Source: Pseudomonadota bacterium (lineage in GTDB: Bacteria > Pseudomonadota > Gammaproteobacteria > Xanthomonadales > Xanthomonadaceae). Taken from it: a DNA stretch of 12,102 nucleotides. The notes beneath the pieces were generated by a model, which was not told the origin of the DNA, ran no database searches, and saw only the letters and a list, made by a program, of their open reading frames with translations. Each line of letters starts with the position of its first letter. Position 1 is the first letter of the stretch. Location of the stretch: contig JAFAFD010000405.1 of NCBI GenBank assembly GCA_023423675.1, forward strand, positions 1-12,102, written 5' to 3'. Shown one piece after another: positions 1 through 5,430 of the stretch. A program made the position numbers and the translations under genes.

Positions 1-193
1 TCTCGTCGACCTTCATCGTGCCGTCGGGCAGGATGATGATGTTCGGCGCCGGCTGGCGACGGACGGTCACCATGCTTTCGCTGACGGAGATCTTGGGCTT
101 GCCGCGCTCGGCGCGGTGGTTGCGGTAGTCCTGGTCGCAGCCGGCCAGGCCCAGGCAGAGCAGGGCGACCAGCAGCAGCAACAGCTTCTTCAT
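1..193 (-). CDS. DUF2884-like lipoprotein, partial (3' end outside window)
   Basis: The first 64 codons of a minus-strand gene are present; the rest lies beyond base 1. The N-terminus MKKLLLLLVALLCLGLAGC is a lipoprotein signal peptide with lipobox LAGC, so Cys19 should be lipidated after signal peptidase II cleavage. Asp20 follows the lipid Cys, with Gln21 next, a combination that favours inner-membrane retention under the E. coli Lol rule. The mature part contains PKISVSES, then PAPNIIILPDGTMKVDE, which matches the pattern of the full lipoprotein encoded just upstream (KISSDKQPRAEITPDGRFLIAGK). That pattern is typical of the DUF2884 (YggN-like) family, so I infer a paralogous pair. It is probably the last visible gene of the minus-strand operon, separated from its neighbour by 106 nt containing a strong hairpin. 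No clear Shine-Dalgarno precedes the ATG, but no other start would keep the signal peptide. Biochemical function is unknown. Confidence 0.75.
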   Translation of the reverse strand, partial: MKKLLLLLVALLCLGLAGCDQDYRNHRAERGKPKISVSESMVTVRRQPAPNIIILPDGTMKVDE

Positions 194-248
194 GGCGGTT
201 CAATCGGGTGCATCGGGGGCGGCCATTGTAAGCCCGGGCGCCCCGGCG

Positions 249-277
249 CGGCCGGCAACGGGTCAGGTTGCCGGCCG
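249..277 (-). other. Perfect 11-bp hairpin between the two lipoprotein genes
   Basis: Bases 249-259 (CGGCCGGCAAC) are the exact inverse of 267-277 (GTTGCCGGCCG), with a 7-nt loop. The structure sits in the 106-nt gap (194-299) between two co-directional lipoprotein genes. No T-run follows on the minus strand, so it is not a canonical intrinsic terminator. It could be a partial terminator, an mRNA processing or stabilising hairpin that sets different expression of the two genes, or a degenerate repeat. Nothing else was recognised in this gap. Confidence 0.5.
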
Positions 278-299
278 GGTGCGGCGAAATGTCACAGGC

Positions 300-938
300 T
301 CAGCGGTTGACGACCTTGTTGGTGTCGCAGTCGTCGATGTCCGACTGGTCCATGTTCGCGTAGGGCAGGAACGCCGGCAGGTCGCGGGCCAGCGCCTGCT
401 GGCTGGCCAGCATCGCCGGCAGGCGGTTGCACAGCTGCTTGGCCTGGGCCTCGAGCTTCTCGGCCTCGGCATTGATGCGCTTCTCGATGCCGTCGGTGTC
501 GCCACTGAAAACACCCTTGATCGCTTCGCTGGCGGCGTTGGCGCCGAGCTTGGCACCGGCCACGCCGATCTCCATGCCGTCCTGGGCGATGCCGGCGATA
601 TGGCCGCGGTAGTCCAGTAGCTGGCGACGCTGCGCCGGCGTGGTCTCCACTTCCTTGCCGGCAATCAGGAAGCGGCCATCCGGGGTGATCTCGGCGCGGG
701 GCTGCTTGTCGGAGGAAATCTTGATGTTGCCCTTGGCGATCTCCTCGCGCGCCTTGTCCGTGGCTTCCTTGACGCTCTTGCCGATCTCGCCGGTGGCGTC
801 GGCAACGGCCTTGCCCGGCGAGGTGTCGGTGGCGGAGGCATCGGCGCCGGAAGACGACGACGAGGAGGACGAGGTTCCGCTACAGGCGATCAGCGGCAGG
901 CACAGCAGGACGGCAGGCATCAGGCGCAGCAGGTTCAT
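300..938 (-). CDS. DUF2884 (YggN-like) family lipoprotein
   Basis: A 212-residue predicted lipoprotein. The signal peptide ends in lipobox LIAC with Cys19 as lipid site. Ser20 at +2 predicts outer-membrane sorting by the Lol system. A run of eight serines (residues 23-30) and an Ala/Thr-rich stretch form a flexible tether. An amphipathic segment (about 45-70) precedes the motif KISSDKQPRAEITPDGRFLI, then TPAQRRQLLDY, a Gly/Ala-rich helix region, and a C-terminal part with two cysteines (in KQLCNRL and DIDDCDTN) that could form a disulfide. This layout fits DUF2884, whose members are periplasmic or lipid-anchored and of unknown function. The start at 938 is supported by GAGGGG about 6 nt upstream. 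The gene lies 31 nt after the GSGD-repeat protein and is almost certainly co-transcribed with the ABC transporter. Family assignment is from recalled sequence pattern. Confidence 0.85.
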   Translation of the reverse strand: MNLLRLMPAVLLCLPLIACSGTSSSSSSSSGADASATDTSPGKAVADATGEIGKSVKEATDKAREEIAKGNIKISSDKQPRAEITPDGRFLIAGKEVETTPAQRRQLLDYRGHIAGIAQDGMEIGVAGAKLGANAASEAIKGVFSGDTDGIEKRINAEAEKLEAQAKQLCNRLPAMLASQQALARDLPAFLPYANMDQSDIDDCDTNKVVNR

Positions 939-969
939 GGCGTTCCCCTCAAGGCAATGGATGGATGGC

Positions 970-1857
970 TTACTTGCCGCGCGGCAGGGTGACCTTGCCG
1001 CCGATGTCGCGGTGGCGGACCTCGCCGCTGCCGCTGTGGTCGACGGTCAGGTTGCCGCCGGCGCCGTTGACGGTGATGTCGCCCGAGCCGTGGCTGCGCA
1101 CATGCACGTTGCCACCGGTCTGGTCGATGTCCACGTCGCCGGAACCGACCACGCCGATCTCGACGTTGCCCTTCACCTGGCGGAAGCCGATGTCGCCCGA
1201 GCCGACCGTCTCCAGGCGGGCGTTGCCGCGCACGTCGCTGATCTTCAGGTCGCCCGAACCGACGGTGCCGACCACGGCGTCGCCGCCGATGGTGCGGGCC
1301 TTGACGTCGCCCGAGCCCAGCGAGAGCAGGTTGAGCGAGGCGGCGCCCTCGATGTCCAGGTCACCCGAGCCGACCGCCGCGTGCACGCTGCCGCGGGTGC
1401 CGCGGGCGATGCCATCACCGGAACCGACGTCCATGCTCAGCGACTGCGCGTTGTCGATGCTGGCATCGCCGGAGCCGATGCGGAACTGCAGCGGCAGGTT
1501 GTCCGGCACGCTGCCGCGGATGTCCAGCCACGCATAGCTGTTGCCCATGCTCAGGCCGCTGCGGCCGTCGCGGCGCAGGCTGACCACCAGCTTGTCACCT
1601 TCGCGGCGCTGGTCGAGCACCAGCTGGTCCAGCCAGCTCTTGTCCGAGGCACAGGCGCGGCCATCCAGCTGGCCGCCACCGGCATTGGCGATCACCTTCA
1701 GGTCGTGCTGGTTGACCTCGAACACCACGGCCTTGGCACCGGCCGCGTCCAGCTTCAGCGAACGCGGGGCGGAGAACTTGCAGTTCGGTGCGTCGGCGGC
1801 CTGCACCGACAGCGGCAACAGCAGCAACAGGGCACTACAGGCGAGCAGGGTACGCAT
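970..1857 (-). CDS. Exported GSGD-repeat protein (DUF2807/head-GIN-like, predicted beta-solenoid)
   Basis: A 295-residue protein with a signal peptide cleaved after VQA (residue 20), so periplasmic or surface-located. Residues 21-127 form a non-repetitive N-terminal domain with two cysteines (PNCKF and GRACAS). From residue 128 to the end there are nine copies of GSGD (the last is GSGE), spaced 17-19 residues apart, each followed by alternating hydrophobic and polar residues (for example GSGDLKISDVRGNARLETV). This spacing suits one beta-solenoid turn per repeat, as in DUF2807/head-GIN putative auto-transporter adhesin proteins. No C-terminal membrane anchor or beta-barrel is present. It lies 21 nt after the permease and has GGAGAG upstream of the ATG. 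In this context it may be a periplasmic partner of the ABC transporter or an envelope-binding scaffold. That role is inferred, and adhesin naming should not be taken literally. Confidence 0.85.
   Translation of the reverse strand: MRTLLACSALLLLLPLSVQAADAPNCKFSAPRSLKLDAAGAKAVVFEVNQHDLKVIANAGGGQLDGRACASDKSWLDQLVLDQRREGDKLVVSLRRDGRSGLSMGNSYAWLDIRGSVPDNLPLQFRIGSGDASIDNAQSLSMDVGSGDGIARGTRGSVHAAVGSGDLDIEGAASLNLLSLGSGDVKARTIGGDAVVGTVGSGDLKISDVRGNARLETVGSGDIGFRQVKGNVEIGVVGSGDVDIDQTGGNVHVRSHGSGDITVNGAGGNLTVDHSGSGEVRHRDIGGKVTLPRGK
973..1476 (-). repeat. Coding tandem repeat, nine GSGD/E units of 51-57 bp
   Basis: This stretch encodes residues 128-295 of the exported protein. Unit lengths run 17, 18, 18, then 19 residues for most later units, with the invariant start GSG[DE]. 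Many units also carry GG or GN about 10 residues after the motif. The DNA units are diverged, so the repeat is maintained at protein level rather than as a recent tandem expansion. Confidence 0.9.
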
Positions 1858-1878
1858 GGTGGTCTCTCCGGATAGGGA

Positions 1879-2904
1879 TCAGATTTCGCCGGCGCGCTTG
1901 CGCAGGACGATGGCCAGGACGATGAAGGCGACGCCGAACGCTGCACCGATCCACAGGTCGGGCATGGCCAGGGTCTTCAGCTGCTCGGCCGGGCTCATCA
2001 GCGCGGCCAGCGACTCGACGTTCTTGGCCTTGTCGTTCGCGCTGAGGCGGTAGACCAGGTCCACGCCCGGCACCGTGCCCAGCAGCAGGCGGGCGACGAT
2101 GTGCTGCCAGAACCAGCCGGTGGTCATGTCGAACACATGCATCAGCTTGGTGGTGCTGACGATGATGCCGGCGAACAGCGGCAGCATGACCGCCCACAGG
2201 AACGGCTTGCTCTTGGCCCAGGCCGAGCACAGCAGCAGCCAGCCGGCGGTCGGCAGCGCCCACAGCGCGTACACCGGGATGGCGGCGAGCAGGCCGGCGC
2301 TCAGGGACACCGGGCTGGCCGGGCCCCAGATCAGGGTGGTCGCACTGCCGCCGTGGGTGACCGCGACGATGCTGATGATCAGCAGGAAGCCGAACATGGT
2401 GGCGACGGCGGCCAGGGTGGCCACCAGCGGTGCCACGATCAGGGCGCTGATCACCTTGGACAGCACGGTCTGGGTGTCCGACAGCGGCAGCGACTTCCAG
2501 AACAGGATGCTGCGGTCGCGGCGGTCGTCGTACAGGGCGCCCAGGCAGTAGAAGAACACCACGAAGGCCAGCACCAGGAAGGGCCAGGCGGAGCTCAGCA
2601 GCAAGGTCAGGTCCAGACCGTTGCCGAGGTCGGCCATGTCCTTGGCGCTGATCTTCTGGGTCAGCAGGCCCAGGTCCAGGCCGTTGATGTTCACGTTCTC
2701 GCCGTCGACGTGCAGGCCGCCGTCGCGGGCGGCGCGGTGCAGGGCGAACAGGCCCAGGCCGATGCCCACCGCGCTCATCAGCAGCGAGACGATGCCGGCG
2801 ATCAGCGGTGCGTAGAAGAAGCCGCCGCGGTTTTCCCAGTATTCGCGCTTGAGCAGCCAGCGCAGGGTGCCTGCGGGGCTGACCGGATGGTTGACGGCAT
2901 TCAT
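1879..2904 (-). CDS. ABC-2 type transporter permease
   Basis: A 341-residue integral membrane protein with about six hydrophobic segments: roughly residues 31-57, 101-124, 148-183, 204-228, 234-255 and 318-335. Between the first two lies a polar loop of about 40 residues, probably extracytoplasmic. After segment two comes LGALYDDRRDRSILFWKSLP, a cytoplasmic loop motif common in ABC-2 type permeases and likely to contact the ATPase. The start codon overlaps the ATPase stop by 4 nt (ATGA), which implies translational coupling and a 1:1 partnership. With only one permease gene, the transporter is presumably a homodimer of permease and ATPase. No solute-binding protein is encoded, so export or envelope sensing is more likely than import. 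Substrate is unknown; the YtrA-linked context resembles Gram-positive envelope-antibiotic response transporters. Confidence 0.9.
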   Translation of the reverse strand: MNAVNHPVSPAGTLRWLLKREYWENRGGFFYAPLIAGIVSLLMSAVGIGLGLFALHRAARDGGLHVDGENVNINGLDLGLLTQKISAKDMADLGNGLDLTLLLSSAWPFLVLAFVVFFYCLGALYDDRRDRSILFWKSLPLSDTQTVLSKVISALIVAPLVATLAAVATMFGFLLIISIVAVTHGGSATTLIWGPASPVSLSAGLLAAIPVYALWALPTAGWLLLCSAWAKSKPFLWAVMLPLFAGIIVSTTKLMHVFDMTTGWFWQHIVARLLLGTVPGVDLVYRLSANDKAKNVESLAALMSPAEQLKTLAMPDLWIGAAFGVAFIVLAIVLRKRAGEI

Positions 2905-3776
2905 GCGTAGGTCCCCTTCATGACAGCGACGAACAGATCGGCCAGGCCCGCGTTGCGGGTCTCGCCCAGGGTGGAAAGCTGGCTGCGCGGCACGCCGTCA
3001 TACAGCAGCACGGTCTTGCCGAAGGCCTGGCTGCGCTCGTCGATCGGCTTCAGTGCGCGGGCGGTGTCCAGCTGGTCGGCACCCACCAGCAGTTCGGTAT
3101 AGCGCTCGCCCACCTCGTCCATCTCCGCGCTGAGCACCACGCGGCCATCGCGGATGAACATCACGTCGCTGAGGATGTGCTCGATCTCTTCCACCTGGTG
3201 GGTGGTGACGATGATCGTCTTCTGTTCGTCGAAGTAATCCTCCAGCAGGCGCTGGTAGAACTCCTTGCGGTACAGGATGTCCAGGCCGAGGGTCGGCTCG
3301 TCCAGCACCAGCACGCGGGCGTCGATGGCCATCACCAGGGCCAGGTGCAGCTGCACGATCATGCCCTTGGACAGCTCGCGCACGCGCTGCTTCGGCTGCA
3401 GCTTGGTGTTGGCCAGGAAGCGTTCGCAGCGGGCGCGGTCGAAGCGCGGGTGCACGCCGGCCACGAAATCGATGGCCTCGCGCACCTTCAGCCAGCGCGG
3501 CAGCACGGCCACGTCAGCGATGAAGCAGATGTCCTTCATCAGTTCATCGCGGTGCACGCGCGGGTCGCGGCCCAGCACGGACAGCTCGCCTTCCACCGAG
3601 GTCAGGCCGAGGATGGCCTTCAGCGCGGTGGTCTTGCCGGCGCCATTGGGCCCGATCAGGCCGACGATGCGGCCTGCCGGAATGGAGAAGCTGGCGTTGT
3701 CGAGGGCAACGGTGTTCTTGTAGGCCTTGCGCAGGCCCTTGGCGGTGATGACGGCGTCGCTTGCTACGGTACTCAT
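2901..3776 (-). CDS. ABC transporter ATP-binding protein (YtrB/CcmA-like)
   Basis: A 291-residue ATPase. Walker A GPNGAGKT is at about 42-49, the signature is LSKGM at 135-139 instead of LSGGQ, Walker B VLVLDEPTLGLD includes Asp159-Glu160, and the switch His is H193 in TTHQVEE. At the Q-loop the sequence reads ICFIADVAVLPRW; Asp88 stands where a Gln is normally found. A C-terminal extension of about 70 residues follows the core domain, as in many ABC-2 drug or antibiotic exporter ATPases. The frame stays open upstream to 3851, but MSTVAS at 3776 is chosen because it overlaps the regulator stop by one base (TGATG) and the domain begins shortly after. It pairs with the permease directly downstream. 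Substrate is not deducible. Confidence 0.92.
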   Translation of the reverse strand: MSTVASDAVITAKGLRKAYKNTVALDNASFSIPAGRIVGLIGPNGAGKTTALKAILGLTSVEGELSVLGRDPRVHRDELMKDICFIADVAVLPRWLKVREAIDFVAGVHPRFDRARCERFLANTKLQPKQRVRELSKGMIVQLHLALVMAIDARVLVLDEPTLGLDILYRKEFYQRLLEDYFDEQKTIIVTTHQVEEIEHILSDVMFIRDGRVVLSAEMDEVGERYTELLVGADQLDTARALKPIDERSQAFGKTVLLYDGVPRSQLSTLGETRNAGLADLFVAVMKGTYA

Positions 3777-4135
3777 CAGATCTTCCCCTGGGGCAGCAAT
3801 TCGTCGAGGCTCAGGCCCAGGCGCTGGATGCGCTCCAGGACAGCCGGCCATTCTTCATTGAGGAAGCGTTCGCGCTCGCTGCTGCGCAGCTGCGTGGCGG
3901 CCGGCTCGGTCATGAACATGCCCAGGCCGCGGCGCTTCTCGACCAGGCCATCATCGGCCAGTTCCTGGTAGGCGCGCGAAACGGTGATGGGGTTGAGCTG
4001 GTAGTCGGCGGCCACCTGGCGCACCGAAGGCAGGGCGTCGCCCGGCTTGAGAATTCCGTCGAGCATCATGGCGATTACGCGCTCCTTCAGCTGGCGGTAG
4101 ATAGGAGCGCCGTCGCTCCACTGGATGTCGCTCAT
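3776..4135 (-). CDS. GntR family transcriptional regulator, YtrA subfamily
   Basis: A 119-residue regulator. Residues 9-75 form the GntR winged helix (APIYRQLKERV, then GDALPSVRQVAADYQLNPIT with recognition helix TVSRAYQELADDGLV and wing KRRGLGMFM). The remaining 44 residues form a short helical tail, much smaller than FadR or HutC effector domains; this short tail defines the YtrA subfamily. The start at 4135 is preceded by GGAG about 8 nt upstream, which lies inside the last codons of the small upstream gene. The larger open frame reaching 5545 is not real. YtrA regulators usually repress their own ABC operon, and a candidate palindromic operator overlaps the operon promoter. No effector-binding site can be recognised. 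Confidence 0.93.
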   Translation of the reverse strand: MSDIQWSDGAPIYRQLKERVIAMMLDGILKPGDALPSVRQVAADYQLNPITVSRAYQELADDGLVEKRRGLGMFMTEPAATQLRSSERERFLNEEWPAVLERIQRLGLSLDELLPQGKI

Positions 4136-4137
4136 AT

Positions 4138-4380
4138 TCAGCTCCGTGGGGTCAGCGGCTGTGCGAACGAGAAGTACGGCATGGACAGGGAGCTGTGCAG
4201 CCGACGCGGGGGAGGGGGAGAGGGTTCGGCGTTCCCGGCCGTGAAGGGTGCTGCGTCCTGCGGGGTGGCGGGGGAGGAGGGCGCCGGTGGCGCCGGCAGG
4301 GTCAGCCAGAGCAGGGCCAAAAAGGTCGAGACGGCCGTGACCGCTGGGGCGGTATGGCGGTGTCGCATCCGGATGTTCAT
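4138..4380 (-). CDS. Small proline-rich membrane or exported protein, first gene of the operon
   Basis: An 80-residue open frame not recognised as a known family. A basic N-terminus (MNIRMRHRH) precedes a hydrophobic segment at about residues 11-29, either an uncleaved membrane anchor or a signal peptide. A Pro/Ala/Ser-rich stretch (30-60) follows, then a C-terminal tail (LSMPYFSFAQPLTPRS). Support for a real gene: a strong AGGGGGAA site about 5 nt before the ATG, high G+C at third codon positions like its neighbours, and a stop (TGA) only 2 nt before the GntR start. The frame also opens further upstream to 4482, but that part would cross the promoter and operator. It could be a short membrane component or sensor for the transporter, or chiefly a leader ORF coupling translation to the regulator. 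Confidence 0.6.
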   Translation of the reverse strand: MNIRMRHRHTAPAVTAVSTFLALLWLTLPAPPAPSSPATPQDAAPFTAGNAEPSPPPPRRLHSSLSMPYFSFAQPLTPRS

Positions 4381-4404
4381 GGTTTCCCCCTGTCTCAGGT
4401 GACT

Positions 4405-4428
4405 GGTGTTGTATGCAACTATAACACC
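4405..4428. promoter_or_regulatory. Candidate YtrA/GntR operator, GGTG-N16-CACC
   Basis: The outer arms GGTGTT and AACACC are a perfect 6-bp inverted repeat across 24 bp, with TA steps also symmetric inside. The site covers the minus-strand -10 box and the expected transcription start, the usual place for a repressor. From memory, the Bacillus YtrA site is AGTGTA/TACACT with a 13-bp spacer, and a GGTG-N16-CACC motif has been reported for YtrA of Xanthomonas citri. This match is exact at the GGTG/CACC positions and spacing, but the recollection is unverified. Confidence 0.7.
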
Positions 4429-4445
4429 GGCACGCTGTCGTGCAA
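4418..4445 (-). promoter_or_regulatory. Sigma70-like promoter of the GntR-ABC operon
   Basis: On the minus strand, -35 TTGCAC (4440-4445) is separated by 16 bp from -10 TATAGT (4418-4423, five of six consensus bases). Transcription would start near 4411, giving a leader of about 30 nt before the ATG at 4380. The -10 lies inside the GGTG-N16-CACC palindrome. Confidence 0.65.
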
Positions 4446-4519
4446 GCCCTGCTTCCACCCAACTGATGGCAGGGGTGGTCACAGTTTCGAAATATCACGT
4501 CAAATGATTGATCTAAATA

Positions 4520-4561
4520 GGAAACAGGCCTTGCACAGCCAGCGCATTCCGGCCTGTTTCC
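4520..4561. other. Perfect 11-bp inverted repeat, function unknown
   Basis: GGAAACAGGCC (4520-4530) and GGCCTGTTTCC (4551-4561) are exact inverses around a 20-nt loop. No T-run follows the stem on either strand. It lies between divergent promoters, about 115 bp upstream of the leftward start point and about 120 bp upstream of the rightward -10. It may be a regulatory site, part of a small RNA, or a repeat-family remnant. Confidence 0.5.
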
Positions 4562-4677
4562 ATTCAGCAACATCGATGCTATGTCATCGCCGGTGCGCTG
4601 GCCGGGCATTCCGGCCGCAGCCGCCACGCCATGCAAAGTGCCGCCCGCCCTGCAACGGCAGGCGCTCCGGGCCCCGG

Positions 4678-4686
4678 TGCTATAGT
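4678..4686 (+). promoter_or_regulatory. Extended -10 promoter for the peroxidase gene
   Basis: TGCTATAGT is an extended -10 element (TG, one base, TATAGT). No good -35 is found 16-18 bp upstream, which is tolerable for extended -10 promoters. The leader to the chosen start would be about 55 nt. Confidence 0.5.
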
Positions 4687-4747
4687 TCGGCCGATTCCCG
4701 GCCCGAGCTGGCCGGAGCCCTGAAACAGCTACTGCGGAATGACCCTC

Positions 4748-5335
4748 ATGCCTCTGCCGACTGCTTTCCCGCGCCGCCTCCGCGGCCTGTCCCTGTTGAC
4801 CGTCCTGGCCTTCGGTCTGGCCGGTTCGGCCACCGCCCTGGCCGCCGACCTGCTCGATGTGAGCTACCGCCCGCTGGCCGGCAAGCAGCAGGTCAACCTG
4901 GAAAAGCGCTACCACGGCCAGGTGCTGCTGGTGGTCAACACCGCCAGCAAGTGCGGCTACACCCCGCAGTACGAAGGCCTGGAGGCGCTGCACAAGCAGT
5001 ACGCCAGCAAGGGCTTTGCCGTGCTCGGCTTCCCGTCGAATGATTTCAAGGGCCAGGAGCCCGGTGACGAGAAGCAGATCCAGGATTTCTGCACGCTGAC
5101 CTACGGCGTCAAGTTCCCGATGTTCGAGAAGGTGCACGTCACCGGTCCGGAGGCCACGCCGCTGTACCAGCGCCTGACCGCCGCCACCGGCGTCGCCCCG
5201 GGCTGGAACTTCCACAAGTACCTGGTCGGGCGCGATGGCAAGGTCATCGCCCAGTTCGCCAGCAAGGTCACCCCGGATGATCCGCAGCTGAAGGCGGCCA
5301 TCGACAAGGCACTGGCCGCACCGGCCGTGCATTGA
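4748..5335 (+). CDS. Exported glutathione peroxidase family protein (Cys type)
   Basis: A 195-residue thioredoxin-fold peroxidase reducing hydrogen peroxide or organic hydroperoxides, probably using thioredoxin-like or other thiol donors rather than glutathione itself. A signal peptide (residues 1-32, cleavage after ALA) places it in the periplasm. Catalytic Cys69 lies in NTASKCGYTPQY; the conserved Gln103 (SNDFKGQEPG) and Trp153 (GWNFHKYLV) complete the usual triad. Cys115 in DFCTLTYGVKFPMF matches the resolving Cys of thioredoxin-dependent members. The catalytic codon is TGC, so this is not a selenoprotein. The start at 4748 is preferred over the in-frame ATG at 4739 because GGAA at 4736-4739 is well spaced only from the former. 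It is monocistronic or loosely linked to the next gene, with a hairpin after the stop. Confidence 0.92.
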   Translation: MPLPTAFPRRLRGLSLLTVLAFGLAGSATALAADLLDVSYRPLAGKQQVNLEKRYHGQVLLVVNTASKCGYTPQYEGLEALHKQYASKGFAVLGFPSNDFKGQEPGDEKQIQDFCTLTYGVKFPMFEKVHVTGPEATPLYQRLTAATGVAPGWNFHKYLVGRDGKVIAQFASKVTPDDPQLKAAIDKALAAPAVH

Positions 5336-5341
5336 ATGAAA

Positions 5342-5374
5342 GCACGCACGCCTCGACATCTCCGGCGTGCGTGC
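5342..5374 (+). terminator. 11-bp hairpin after the peroxidase gene (no U-tract)
   Basis: GCACGCACGCC (5342-5352) pairs perfectly with GGCGTGCGTGC (5364-5374) across an 11-nt loop, beginning 7 nt after the peroxidase stop. The GC-rich stem suits a transcription pause or terminator, but no T-run follows, so intrinsic termination would be weak. The loop contains the -35 of the candidate promoter for the next gene. Confidence 0.4.
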
Positions 5375-5380
5375 GACAAT
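5353..5380 (+). promoter_or_regulatory. Candidate promoter of the FKBP isomerase gene
   Basis: TCGACA (5353-5358, five of six bases of TTGACA), a 16-bp spacer, then GACAAT (5375-5380, four of six of TATAAT). It lies about 50 bp upstream of the start. Modest matches in GC-rich DNA can arise by chance. Confidence 0.35.
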
Positions 5381-5389
5381 GAACGTTTC

Positions 5390-5405
5390 GCGCCGACGTC
5401 GGCGC
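5390..5405. promoter_or_regulatory. 16-bp perfect palindrome upstream of the FKBP gene
   Basis: GCGCCGACGTCGGCGC reads identically on both strands. It would lie near or just after the predicted transcription start, so it could be an operator or a 5' leader hairpin that influences translation. No regulator consensus is recognised. Confidence 0.35.
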
Positions 5406-5430
5406 CCAGACACTTCCAGGAATGCAGCGA

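Larger units (their letters stand above)
4446..4747. other. Divergent intergenic region
   Basis: About 300 bp between the leftward operon promoter and the peroxidase start. Bases about 4480-4520 are markedly AT-richer than the surroundings and include the 8-bp palindrome TTTCGAAA (4485-4492). A perfect 11-bp inverted repeat follows at 4520-4561, and a short GGCCGG/CCGGCC hairpin at 4600-4616. The rightward promoter is at 4678-4686. No convincing ORF or recognisable RNA family was found. Confidence 0.6.

Noticed and set aside
640..1875. 411-codon plus-strand frame opposite the GSGD protein
   Set aside because: Composition is Ala/Val/Asp-rich shadow sequence. The opposite strand has a signal peptide, ribosome site and ordered repeats.
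4600..4616. GGCCGG / CCGGCC hairpin as a SMAG or terminator
   Set aside because: The stem is only 6 bp, it lacks a GTAG head and has no T-run. Such motifs are common at this G+C.
4739..4747. Peroxidase start at the first ATG
   Set aside because: GGA ends at the ATG itself, leaving no usable ribosome-site spacing; the ATG at 4748 is correctly spaced.
4952..4954. Possible selenocysteine in the peroxidase
   Set aside because: The catalytic codon is TGC (Cys69); there is no in-frame TGA.
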